64,000 bases of DNA, taken from the NCBI GenBank assembly GCA_024224295.1, contig JAAENN010000275.1, forward strand, positions 1 through 64,000. Reading direction: 5' to 3'. The notes below the pieces were generated by a model, which saw only the letters and a list, made by a program, of their open reading frames with translations, made no database searches and was not told where the DNA came from. Positions 1-7,852 of this stretch are shown piece after piece. This DNA comes from Shimia sp. GTDB lineage: Bacteria; Pseudomonadota; Alphaproteobacteria; Rhodobacterales; Rhodobacteraceae. How positions within the stretch are numbered: position 1 is the first letter of the stretch; every line of letters starts with the position of its first letter. Both the position numbers and the translations under genes were made by a program.

Positions 1-717
1 CTCGGTGAACCAGAGGCTTTCCTTGCCGCCTAACATGGTTGGGGTCAGGTAGTTGCCGAGGCAGAGCATAAAGACCACGATGGAGCCTGACACGATGCCG
101 GGCATGGCGTGGGGAATAATGATCTCGCGTAAAACGCTGAAGCCATTGCCGCCCAGATCATAGCCGGCTTCGACCACTTCGTCAGATAAGCTTTCAAGCG
201 TTGTGATCAGGGGTACCACCATAAACAGCATGGAGGTATAGACCAGGCCCACCATAATGGCGGCATCATTGTAGAGCATTTCCACAGGGCCGTTGGCGAG
301 GCCTACAGACTGTAGCAAGTTGGAGATGATGCCGGTTTCGCGCAGTAAGATCATCCAGCCAAAGGTGCGGACCAATTCAGAGACCCAAAACGGCACAAGG
401 CAGAGCAAGAACAATGCAGATTGTGTGCGGCCTTTGGCCATTTTGGCGATGTAGTAAGCGACTGGAAAGCCGATCAGCAGAGTCAGGATCGTTGCAAAGA
501 TAGACATCACTGCAGTGCGCAAGAACGTCACCATGTACAGCGGTTCGGTGAAGAAACTAAAATAGTTTCCAAGACTGATTTCATATTGGCCGACGCCGAC
601 ACGCTCACGCAAGGAAACCAACAAAAGGTCGATGTGAGGGATCACAATTAGCAGGCTGAGCCAAAGAAGAAACGGCGTCAGAAGCAGGATGAGTCCAAGT
701 TTTGCTTCGCGGTGCAT
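1..717 (-). CDS. potB: Polyamine-type ABC transporter permease PotB (partial, 3' end beyond window)
   Basis: Inner-membrane permease of a spermidine/putrescine-type ABC importer. Reading the minus strand from the ATG at 717 gives an open frame of 239 codons that runs off the left edge. It starts MHREAKLGLILLLTPFLLWL, a hydrophobic first membrane span, and further spans follow. Near the cut end is the permease coupling loop (EAGYDLGGNG followed by the IIIPHAMPGI stretch), which docks on the ATPase. The ATG overlaps the stop of the upstream potA gene by one base (ATGA-type junction), so the two are probably translationally coupled. A potC-type second permease would be expected beyond the edge. 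Family assignment is strong; polyamine specificity is inferred from the family and neighbours. Confidence 0.88.
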   Translation of the reverse strand, partial: MHREAKLGLILLLTPFLLWLSLLIVIPHIDLLLVSLRERVGVGQYEISLGNYFSFFTEPLYMVTFLRTAVMSIFATILTLLIGFPVAYYIAKMAKGRTQSALFLLCLVPFWVSELVRTFGWMILLRETGIISNLLQSVGLANGPVEMLYNDAAIMVGLVYTSMLFMVVPLITTLESLSDEVVEAGYDLGGNGFSVLREIIIPHAMPGIVSGSIVVFMLCLGNYLTPTMLGGKESLWFTE

Positions 718-1817
718 CAGGACGCTCCTGCAGCGAAACAATTGGCTTGATCGCCGGCCCATCCAATGTGCACCGGAGCGCCTTTGGTGAGATTTGCAAA
801 TTCACCGGATTGCGGCAGGTTCACGGCTACTTCTTCGTGGCCGTTCGTATCGCGGACCATGACCCTAGAAGCCGCGCCATTGAAAAGGATCGAGGTGACC
901 GTACCGGAAATTTGGTTGTCAAAGCTGGCGAGGTCCTCGGCATTGTGGGCAATGCGAATGGCTTCTGGTCGTACAAAGGCGTCGATCGTATCACCTTGAG
1001 AGAGCGAGCGCCCCTGGGTCGCCCCGCGAAGCGTTAGGCCGCTGGTGGTTTGAACCAGCGTGTTATCACCGTCTTGTTTGATGACTTTGCCAGACCAACG
1101 GTTGCTGTCACCAACAAAACCGGCAACAAAAGCGGTGTCTGGGCGGTAGTACAGGTCTTGTGCGCTGCCAACCTGCTCAAAGCGTCCTGCATTCATCACG
1201 GCGATTTTGTCGGACATCACCAACGCCTCTGATTGGTCGTGGGTGATGTAAACAAAAGTTGTGTCAAAGGCGGCCTGAAGGGTCTTCAGTTCCACTTTCA
1301 TGTGTTCGCGCAGTTTGAGGTCGAGCGCGCCCAGTGGTTCGTCAAGCAAAAGGACGTCAGGCTCAAGCACCATACAGCGGGCAATGGCCACACGCTGTTT
1401 TTGACCACCAGAGAGTTCGTCCACATTGCGGAGTCCGATACCCGGCAGGCCGATACGTTCCAGCGCTTCGTCCACTTTGAAGCTAATGTCTTTCTTGTGC
1501 ATGCCTGCGCGACGCAAGCCGTAGCCGATGTTGTCGGCAATATTCATCATCGGGAAGAGGGCGAGGTGTTGGAACACCATGTTCACGTGGCGCTTGTTAG
1601 GCGGCACGTTCAAGACCGAATTGCCTTTGATCTGGATGTCGCCACTGCTTGGCTCCAGAAAGCCGGCAATCATCCGCATGATCGTGGTTTTTCCACAGCC
1701 AGATGGGCCGAGGATCGAGAAGAAGGACCCCGCTGGTACAGAGAAGGAAACATTGTCCACCGCTGTTGTCTCGCCAAAACTTTTGGTGAGGTTGGTACAC
1801 TGCAGATCGGGTGTCAT
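717..1817 (-). CDS. potA: Polyamine-type ABC transporter ATP-binding protein PotA
   Basis: ATPase that powers the PotD/PotB importer. The 366-residue protein has Walker A GPSGCGKTT (about residues 37-45), the signature LSGGQKQR (about 135-142), Walker B LLLDEP followed by the D-loop LGALD, and an H-loop in YITHDQSEA. The last 120 residues look like a TOBE domain, usual for the PotA/UgpC group. It lies between potD (76 nt upstream, with a hairpin in the gap) and potB (overlapping stop/start). Length is normal for PotA (about 360-380). The cytoplasmic ATPase role is firm; the transported amine cannot be read from this subunit. Confidence 0.92.
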   Translation of the reverse strand: MTPDLQCTNLTKSFGETTAVDNVSFSVPAGSFFSILGPSGCGKTTIMRMIAGFLEPSSGDIQIKGNSVLNVPPNKRHVNMVFQHLALFPMMNIADNIGYGLRRAGMHKKDISFKVDEALERIGLPGIGLRNVDELSGGQKQRVAIARCMVLEPDVLLLDEPLGALDLKLREHMKVELKTLQAAFDTTFVYITHDQSEALVMSDKIAVMNAGRFEQVGSAQDLYYRPDTAFVAGFVGDSNRWSGKVIKQDGDNTLVQTTSGLTLRGATQGRSLSQGDTIDAFVRPEAIRIAHNAEDLASFDNQISGTVTSILFNGAASRVMVRDTNGHEEVAVNLPQSGEFANLTKGAPVHIGWAGDQANCFAAGAS

Positions 1818-1841
1818 TGGGAGGTCCTTTAAAGTCGTAAA

Positions 1842-1867
1842 AGCGTGCGCCCGCGAGGACGCACGCT
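1842..1867 (-). promoter_or_regulatory. Intercistronic stem-loop between potD and potA
   Basis: On the minus-strand transcript AGCGTGCG pairs perfectly with CGCACGCT across a 10-nt loop and is followed by a short T run (TTTA). The stem sits in the 76-nt gap after potD. Such hairpins after the solute-binding-protein gene usually protect the upstream message or partly terminate, so more binding protein than ATPase is made. The structure is seen in the sequence; the role is inferred from malE-type operons. Confidence 0.6.
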
Positions 1868-1893
1868 GTTTTAGCTAATGAAAAAACGCTGGT

Positions 1894-2964
1894 TTATTTA
1901 GCGGCTTTTACGCGGTCCAGAACACCACCTTCGATGGCTTCAAGACCAGCTGGTACTGGTGGGTACCATTTGATGTTGTCGATGGCTTCTGCTGGGAACG
2001 ATCCCTGGTAACGCGCCTTAAGGTCTGCGGAGGCAAACTCGTCCGCACCCTTGGAGGCGGTGAAGTTTCCTGCAGCCGCGGTGATCATTGCGGCCACTTC
2101 TGGCTGCATCACAAAGTTGATCCATGCATAAGCTGCGTCATCCGATTTGCCTTTGGCTGGCAGAACAAAGGTATCAACCCAACCTAAAGCACCAGCAGCA
2201 GGCGCCACAAAGGTGATGTCTGCGTTGTCGGAGTTCAGTTTCCACCCTCCAGTGTCCCAAGCCATGGAGGCCACAACTTCGCCGGAGCGCATCAGGCCCA
2301 TCAGCTCGTCGCCGCCGCCCCAGTAGGTTTTGACGCCCGCTTTACATTCGATCAGCTTGGCTTCGACCTGCGACATGATGTCAGCATAGGCCGCTTCGTC
2401 ACCGTAGGCGGCAAACGGATCCAGGCCCATAGAGAAGGCAAAGCCAATCAGGGTAGGGCGCTTCAGGCGGTAAGACACTTTGCCGGCCACGTCGGAGGCG
2501 CAGAGGTCTGTATAATCCTGAACCATAGACGCTTTCGCGGTGTCGACCACTAGGCCAGAGGTGCCCCATACGTGCGGCACGCCATAGACGTCGCTACCAA
2601 CGGTGGTGTTGCCTTTCGTCGCATCCAGCATGGATGGAATGAACAGGGAAGCGTCAATCTTGGACAGATCGATTGGTTTGTAGATGCCAAATTCTTCCTG
2701 TGGGCCAGCGATACGATCCTGGCTTGGTTGCGCCAGGTCAAAGCCACCGCCGCCGGTGGCGCGTAATTTGGCAATCATCTCTTCGTTGTTGGACTTTGTC
2801 ACTTCAACGGTATGGCCGGTTTCGGCCTCAAATTTTGCAACAACTTCTTCCGGCGCATATCCGCCCCAGGTCAAAAGACGCAGCGTGTCGGCAGAGACCG
2901 CGCCAGCGCCAAGTGTGGCGGCAACAGCAATGGTTGCCGACAGCGTAAATGATTGATTTTTCAT
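1894..2964 (-). CDS. potD: Polyamine-type ABC transporter substrate-binding protein PotD
   Basis: Periplasmic solute-binding protein, first gene of the pot operon. The 356-residue product has a clear signal peptide (hydrophobic residues 6-22, AVSA before the mature start DTLRLLTWGGY). The mature start LRLLTWGGYAPEEVVAKFE is characteristic of the PotD/PotF class of extracellular binding proteins. Length fits the family (about 340-370). The start codon faces the P450 gene across a 275-nt divergent intergenic region. Substrate is probably putrescine, spermidine or a related amine or amino-acid derivative; I cannot decide which without the binding-site alignment. Confidence 0.88.
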   Translation of the reverse strand: MKNQSFTLSATIAVAATLGAGAVSADTLRLLTWGGYAPEEVVAKFEAETGHTVEVTKSNNEEMIAKLRATGGGGFDLAQPSQDRIAGPQEEFGIYKPIDLSKIDASLFIPSMLDATKGNTTVGSDVYGVPHVWGTSGLVVDTAKASMVQDYTDLCASDVAGKVSYRLKRPTLIGFAFSMGLDPFAAYGDEAAYADIMSQVEAKLIECKAGVKTYWGGGDELMGLMRSGEVVASMAWDTGGWKLNSDNADITFVAPAAGALGWVDTFVLPAKGKSDDAAYAWINFVMQPEVAAMITAAAGNFTASKGADEFASADLKARYQGSFPAEAIDNIKWYPPVPAGLEAIEGGVLDRVKAAK

Positions 2965-3239
2965 GGAACATATCCCCTGGGATTTTTCTTTTGGTGTTTG
3001 GTGCCGACACCATGAGGGGAATGTATCATTTGGTCAAATATTTTCGTCATGCGTTACGAAAGTTTCAAGTTCCACAATTTCGAGTTGTGGTTGGGTGGGT
3101 TCCTCGTGGCAAATCCTGGCCATAACTAGGTAGGTCTCTGATTTAAGTGTGCGAGAATTGTCCAGCTTTATGGCTGATAGAGGCATTTACTTTGATCGAA
3201 CTGAACGTATTGTCCAGATTCTATATGCGCGAGGAAGTC
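2965..3239. promoter_or_regulatory. Divergent regulatory region with a 19-bp inverted repeat (3072-3090)
   Basis: This 275-nt gap must hold promoters for potD (minus) and the P450 unit (plus). It contains CCACAA (3072-3077) and its complement TTGTGG (3085-3090) around a 7-nt spacer, a plausible operator for a dimeric regulator. I see no convincing consensus -35/-10 pair. Frame is open upstream of the P450 from 3147, so part of this gap could be coding if an earlier start were used. Confidence 0.4.
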
Positions 3240-4481
3240 ATGTTCACCGACCCAGCCCCCAATTTTAATTTTGATCCCCACAGCGCAGAGTTTGCTGCTG
3301 ACCCATATACCACCTACGCCGCCATGCGGGCCATCGATATGCCCTATTATTGGGAAGAGGCGGATACGTGGATGCTGACCAAAATGGCAGATGTTGAAGC
3401 GGTCGCTCTCAATAAAAACATGTTGCGCAACAACGAAGCATTTGTCAGTGAAATAGATCGCAAAGAGCAACAGCGCGCGATTAATTTCCATGATATGCCT
3501 TACCACGAACGCTACGTTCAAGTGAACTTGCTTGAGAGCGAGGGTGAGACACACAGCCGTCTCCGCAAGGTGGTGTTTCGAGAGTTTACACCTGCAATGA
3601 TCTCGCGTCAGAGAGAGGCTATTCAGACTTTTGTTGACGGGCTGCTCGAGGAACTCTCGGATCAGAACGAGATCGATTTTGTCAGTGATTTTGCCGCGCA
3701 TGTACCGGGGCACATAATTGGGCGTGTTTTGGGTGTTCCGGATGAAGACGCGCCCAAGCTTCGGCATTGGTCGGAAGAAGTTGTGCGCTTTTTTGATCCA
3801 GGCCGAGAAGACGCAGATAAAGCACGGGCAGAATTCGCAACCAAAGAGTTTTACGAGTATCTCCTGGACCTATTGGCAACGCGCGAAGCCGCGTTGCAGG
3901 ACGACTTGTTGAGCCGTTTGATCGGGCATCGCGATGCTGGTCAATTAAGCCAGGACGAATTGATTTCCACGGCTATGCTTATATTAATGGCCGGCCATGG
4001 CTCAACGATTGACGTTTTGGGGAGTGGTATGCATGCGCTTCTACGATTCCCGGATCAAAACCAAAGGCTTCGTGACGACGCTGCATTGATGAAGACTGCC
4101 GTGCAAGAGATGTTTCGGTTTGAGTCGCCACTACCGTATTTTCATCGATTTGCGACTGAAGAGACCGAGGTCGGCGGTCGAAAATTTCCTGCCGGAACCC
4201 GTTTCGGATTGCTGTATGGCGCGGCTAACCATGATCCTGTTCGCTTTGACAATCCTGACAAATTTGATGTTGGGCGGAGCCCTAATCGGCATTTGGCGTT
4301 TGGTGGCGGAGGGCATTTTTGCCTTGGAAACCACCTCGCGCGTTTGGATATGGACGTGATTTTCTCCTCTATCAACGCACGCTTTTCCGGCATTGAACTG
4401 GCGGACACGAAGGTCGAATACAAGCGTGGTCTTTCCGTGCGGGGGCCAAAGGCGCTGCGCATGGGTTGGAAACGAGCCTAA
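3240..4481 (+). CDS. Cytochrome P450 (bacterial class I) lacking the usual I-helix acid
   Basis: Soluble haem monooxygenase, 413 residues from the chosen ATG at 3240, which has GAGGA a few bases upstream; in-frame ATGs at 3147 and 3225 are alternatives, but family length favours 3240. The haem-thiolate loop FGGGGHFCLG places the axial cysteine at residue 361, and the K-helix ExxR pair is E290/R293. The I-helix reads AGHGST (residues 251-256): the alcohol T256 is present, but the acidic residue normally just before the threonine pair is G254. The ferredoxin gene follows after 13 nt, indicating a class I electron-transfer pair. No reductase gene is nearby. Substrate unknown; the AraC regulator downstream suggests an inducible catabolic step. 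Confidence 0.93.
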   Translation: MFTDPAPNFNFDPHSAEFAADPYTTYAAMRAIDMPYYWEEADTWMLTKMADVEAVALNKNMLRNNEAFVSEIDRKEQQRAINFHDMPYHERYVQVNLLESEGETHSRLRKVVFREFTPAMISRQREAIQTFVDGLLEELSDQNEIDFVSDFAAHVPGHIIGRVLGVPDEDAPKLRHWSEEVVRFFDPGREDADKARAEFATKEFYEYLLDLLATREAALQDDLLSRLIGHRDAGQLSQDELISTAMLILMAGHGSTIDVLGSGMHALLRFPDQNQRLRDDAALMKTAVQEMFRFESPLPYFHRFATEETEVGGRKFPAGTRFGLLYGAANHDPVRFDNPDKFDVGRSPNRHLAFGGGGHFCLGNHLARLDMDVIFSSINARFSGIELADTKVEYKRGLSVRGPKALRMGWKRA

Positions 4482-4494
4482 GGAGGGTGCTTGG

Positions 4495-4815
4495 ATGGTA
4501 AAACTTACTTTTTTAAAAGCCGATGGGTCTCAAGTTGAAACCGACGTCGCCCCCGGGAATTCTCTCATGCAGGCCGCAGTTAATGCTGGCGTCGATGCAA
4601 TTGCTGCTGAGTGTGGTGGAGCATGTGCCTGCGGGACGTGCCATTGTGTGCTGCCTCAGGACTGGTTTGAGCGCGTGGCCGCTCCGGCATCGGATGAGAT
4701 CGATATGCTTGAGTTTGTGATTGAGCCGCAACCCACCAGCCGTTTGAGTTGTCAGGTGGTGGTCACAGAAGAGATGCAGGACATGGTGATCAGCGTGCCC
4801 GATACACAGGTGTAA
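4495..4815 (+). CDS. 2Fe-2S ferredoxin, adrenodoxin/putidaredoxin type
   Basis: Small electron carrier, 106 residues, almost certainly the redox partner of the P450 ending 13 nt upstream. The cluster ligands follow the vertebrate-type/ISC spacing: C40-x5-C46-x2-C49 and a distal C86 in RLSCQ. Two further cysteines (C44, C51) lie inside the loop. A strong Shine-Dalgarno (AGGAGGG, 4481-4487) overlaps the P450 stop and fixes the start at 4495. Electrons would come from an NAD(P)H ferredoxin reductase encoded elsewhere. Confidence 0.93.
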   Translation: MVKLTFLKADGSQVETDVAPGNSLMQAAVNAGVDAIAAECGGACACGTCHCVLPQDWFERVAAPASDEIDMLEFVIEPQPTSRLSCQVVVTEEMQDMVISVPDTQV

Positions 4816-4821
4816 AGCCAG

Positions 4822-5559
4822 TTGCGTTTCTCTGAGTTTGAAACCTCTAGTATTGTTTTTAATGCCGCGCCAGGTGACTTTGAACTATGGCCTTATAGTG
4901 TACCTGTTGCAGGACGTACAATTGCGCGTTCTTCAGATGGCTTGGTGCGTCAGAATTACCACGAGCATGGCGCGGATGTTGAAGCCGAGTGGGCATATTT
5001 TTGGATGGCTATTTGTGGTCACGGACTGAACAAGCTGCATCGTCAGTTTGGTTTTGACATGGCCCCAGTATTGAGTGGTTGTAGCGAATTTACCGAGTCT
5101 TTTGACACGGCGGTTACAAGGCTATCACAAGCTCGGCCTTCCAATGGCGGGGCTATGAGCGCTTTAGTTGCCGAAATCTTGGCGAAGCTTTCCAGGCTGA
5201 GATGTAGCCGGCATCCGGTTGGAGGAGGGACGGTGGTCTCTCAAATTGCACAAGAAGTAAGGAAAGAGTTAGATCGAGCGTGGGACATTGCCGAGTTGGT
5301 GAACTTATCTGGCGCGAGCCAGTCTCAGCTATTTCGGCGGTTCAAAGCCGAAACGGGCCAAAGTCCTATGGGCTGGCTACGCAAAGAACGGATGGTTTTG
5401 GCAAGCTACTTGCTGCGCACCACCGAGCAACCGATTTCACAAGTGGCTTTGCGTTGCGGATACCAAGATCCATTTCATTTCAGTCGGGATTTCAAGAAGC
5501 TCGAGGGAATTCCTCCTCGCGCATATCGGGCAAGGTTTCGTAGCGTCGTAAAAGTCTGA
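4822..5559 (+). CDS. AraC-family transcriptional regulator (TTG start)
   Basis: DNA-binding activator, 245 residues. The C-terminal third carries the two AraC helix-turn-helix units: WDIAELVNLSGASQSQLFRRF and ISQVALRCGYQDPFHFSRDFK, the latter being the classic family signature. The N-terminal part is a weakly recognisable effector domain. The only start that keeps the N-terminal domain is TTG at 4822, six bases after the ferredoxin stop; no good Shine-Dalgarno precedes it, so expression is probably coupled to the ferredoxin. Its position as third gene of the P450 unit suggests it controls this unit, perhaps through the inverted repeat at 3072-3090. Effector unknown. Confidence 0.88.
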   Translation: MRFSEFETSSIVFNAAPGDFELWPYSVPVAGRTIARSSDGLVRQNYHEHGADVEAEWAYFWMAICGHGLNKLHRQFGFDMAPVLSGCSEFTESFDTAVTRLSQARPSNGGAMSALVAEILAKLSRLRCSRHPVGGGTVVSQIAQEVRKELDRAWDIAELVNLSGASQSQLFRRFKAETGQSPMGWLRKERMVLASYLLRTTEQPISQVALRCGYQDPFHFSRDFKKLEGIPPRAYRARFRSVVKV

Positions 5560-5672
5560 AGTACGACAGTTTTGGGTATAAAATGCGGTGACGCACGATG
5601 GCCAAAATTACCTTTCATCAAGAACTGTTCTACAGTGGGGCGTGCGAGAGGGAGAGTTTGCCTAGGAGGTTT

Positions 5673-6788
5673 TTATAGCAACCTCCAGGATGAGTTGGCT
5701 TCCGATGACTTCTGACAGGCATGTATGAAGCGCATCCCGGCCATGGCATCCATAAGACCCGGAACGTCGGATGCCGCCCCGGTTTCTCCAGTTAGCTCAC
5801 GTGCAATATCACTGTAAAGCGTTGCAAATGCTTCTAGGTACCCTTCTGGGTGTCCGCTGGGAATACGAGAAACGGAGTTGGCGGCATCATGTGCTCCGAC
5901 CCCGGCACGAGTTATACGTTGCTCGGTACCGCCTATTGGAGTGTAGATTAATTGGTTTGGGTTTTCCTGCTCCCATAAAAGGCCGCCTTTAGTGCCATGA
6001 ATGCGCAGTTTTAGGTCATTCTCTTTACCTGTAGCAACTTGACTCGCAAATATGGAACCGCGTGCTCCGGTCGCAAACCTAAGCAGAATATGCGCGTTGT
6101 CATCGACTTGTCTGCCCTCAACAAAGCTACTGAGGTCCGCGGAGAGATGGCTGGCGTTTTCGCCCACAACAAAGGTCGCGAGGTGATATGCATGGGTGCC
6201 GATGTCTCCAATGGCACCAGCGCCCCCGGTGCGTTCAGGATCTGTGCGCCATGCCGCTTGGACGTTGTCTGGATCGGCTGGGCGAGATAGCCAGTCTTGG
6301 AGATACTCGGCATGCACCAGGCGAATTTTGCCCAAGTCACCATTGGCTACCATCTCTTTGGCTTGGCGGATCAGAGGCGATGCACTGTAGTTATGTGTCA
6401 GAAAAAAACGTGCGTCGTAGTTGTCGCATTCCTTCGCAAAGATCTGTGCCCGCGCGAGATCTGTTGTAAGTGGTTTGTCACAAATCACATGAATGCCAGC
6501 AGCCAAAAAAGCGCGGGCGATAGGCAGATGCATGTGATTGGGGGTCACAATGGACACGGCGTCGATACCGTCTTCGCGTGCGCCTTCCATGGCTGCCATC
6601 TCTTCAAATGATCGGTAGCTGCGCTCGAGCCCTATAGAGTCCGCACTGCGCTGCGCTTTTGCCGGCGTCGAAGAAAGACATCCCGCGATCAGATCCCAAT
6701 GTCCGTCAAGGCGTGCGGCCATGCGGTGCACAGCGCCAATAAAGGCACCTTCGCCACCGCCCACCATGCCAAGTTTCAATTTTTGCAT
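5673..6788 (-). CDS. Gfo/Idh/MocA-family sugar dehydrogenase (candidate 3-dehydrogenase)
   Basis: NAD(P)-dependent oxidoreductase, 371 residues, last gene of the sugar operon. The N-terminal Rossmann fold starts MQKLKLGMVGGGEGAFIG; the catalytic lysine is in CDKPLT (about residue 104) and the active-site Asp/His pair in GDIGTHAYHL. The stretch YLQDWLSRP followed by the GDIGTH motif resembles what I recall of levoglucosan 3-dehydrogenase and ThuB-like enzymes. Start ATG at 6788 has AGGAG nearby (GTAGGAGATGAAATG). It follows a TIM-barrel isomerase gene by 8 nt. I infer that it oxidises or reduces C3 of an imported sugar or anhydrosugar; the class is certain, the substrate is not. Confidence 0.88.
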   Translation of the reverse strand: MQKLKLGMVGGGEGAFIGAVHRMAARLDGHWDLIAGCLSSTPAKAQRSADSIGLERSYRSFEEMAAMEGAREDGIDAVSIVTPNHMHLPIARAFLAAGIHVICDKPLTTDLARAQIFAKECDNYDARFFLTHNYSASPLIRQAKEMVANGDLGKIRLVHAEYLQDWLSRPADPDNVQAAWRTDPERTGGAGAIGDIGTHAYHLATFVVGENASHLSADLSSFVEGRQVDDNAHILLRFATGARGSIFASQVATGKENDLKLRIHGTKGGLLWEQENPNQLIYTPIGGTEQRITRAGVGAHDAANSVSRIPSGHPEGYLEAFATLYSDIARELTGETGAASDVPGLMDAMAGMRFIHACQKSSEANSSWRLL

Positions 6789-6796
6789 TTCATCTC

Positions 6797-7852
6797 CTAC
6801 AAACCAAGAAGCGCTCGGGTGTCGTCTCGGCTCAACCCACTATCGGCGAAGTCGTCAAATGCCTTTTGAGTCACGTTGATGATGTGATCTGCGATAAACG
6901 GCGCTCCTTCGGCTGCACCGGTGGCCGCGTCTTTAAGGCAGCATTCCCATTCCAGTACGGCCCAGCTGTCATAGCCGTATTCTGCCAGTTTGGAGAAAAT
7001 CGCGCCGAAGTCGACTTGGCCGTCACCTAAAGACCGGAAGCGTCCGGCACGCTCCAGCCAGGGCTGGTAACCAGAATAAACGCCTTGACGACCGTCCGGA
7101 CGGAACTCAGCGTCTTTTACATGGTAAGCTGTGATGCGTTCGTGGTAGATGTCGATAAATGCCAGATAGTCGAGTTGTTGTAGCAAGAAATGGCTTGGGT
7201 CGTAATTTATCGTACAACGTTTATGCCCATTTAGGCGATCTAGCAGCATTTCAAAAGTCGCGCCATCGAAGAGATCTTCACCCGGGTGCAACTCAAACGC
7301 GATGTCTACACCTGCCTCATCATAAGCGTTCATGATGGGCAGCCAACGCCGAGCGAGTTCTTCAAAGGCCTCCTCAATCAGTTCTGCTGGTCTCTGCGGC
7401 CAAGGATAGAGATATGGAAATGCCAAAGAGCCTGAGAAACTCACCGAAGTTGTGAGCCCTAGTTTTTGAGAGGCTTTTGCGGCGTTCAACAACTGTTCAT
7501 GGGCCCACTCTTGGCGTGCAGTTTTATTGCCGTGAACCGCGGAAGGCGCAAAGCCATCAAACTGCTTGTCGTAAGCAGGGTGAACTGCGAGCAGCTGACC
7601 TTGAATGTGCGTCGAGAGTTCAGTGACCTCTAACCCACGATCCGCCAACATGCCGGCGAGATCGTCGCAATATGTCTGTGACGATGCGGCTTTGTCGAGA
7701 TCAAAAAGCCGCAGGTCCCCCGATGGGATTTGTAGCCCTTTGTAACCTAATCCCGATGCCCAATCCGCAATGCTCTCCAACGAATTGAAGGGCGTTTGGT
7801 CGGAGGCAAATTGCGCAAGAAACAGGCCAGGCCCTTTGAGGTTTGTTGGCAT
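6797..7852 (-). CDS. Sugar phosphate isomerase/epimerase-like TIM-barrel protein (long form)
   Basis: Xylose-isomerase-like TIM barrel, 351 residues. Likely divalent-metal ligands lie on the expected strands: E in FELHPGE, D/H in NYDPSHFLL, H in AYHVKDAEF and E in VLEWECC. It overlaps the upstream Gfo/Idh/MocA gene in an ATGA junction and is followed 8 nt later by a second dehydrogenase. Proteins of this fold paired with Gfo/Idh/MocA enzymes can act as isomerases, epimerases or as beta-eliminases/hydratases on 3-keto-sugars. I cannot choose between these from sequence alone, but the duplicated pairing in this operon favours a lyase/hydratase role. Confidence 0.85.
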   Translation of the reverse strand: MPTNLKGPGLFLAQFASDQTPFNSLESIADWASGLGYKGLQIPSGDLRLFDLDKAASSQTYCDDLAGMLADRGLEVTELSTHIQGQLLAVHPAYDKQFDGFAPSAVHGNKTARQEWAHEQLLNAAKASQKLGLTTSVSFSGSLAFPYLYPWPQRPAELIEEAFEELARRWLPIMNAYDEAGVDIAFELHPGEDLFDGATFEMLLDRLNGHKRCTINYDPSHFLLQQLDYLAFIDIYHERITAYHVKDAEFRPDGRQGVYSGYQPWLERAGRFRSLGDGQVDFGAIFSKLAEYGYDSWAVLEWECCLKDAATGAAEGAPFIADHIINVTQKAFDDFADSGLSRDDTRALLGL

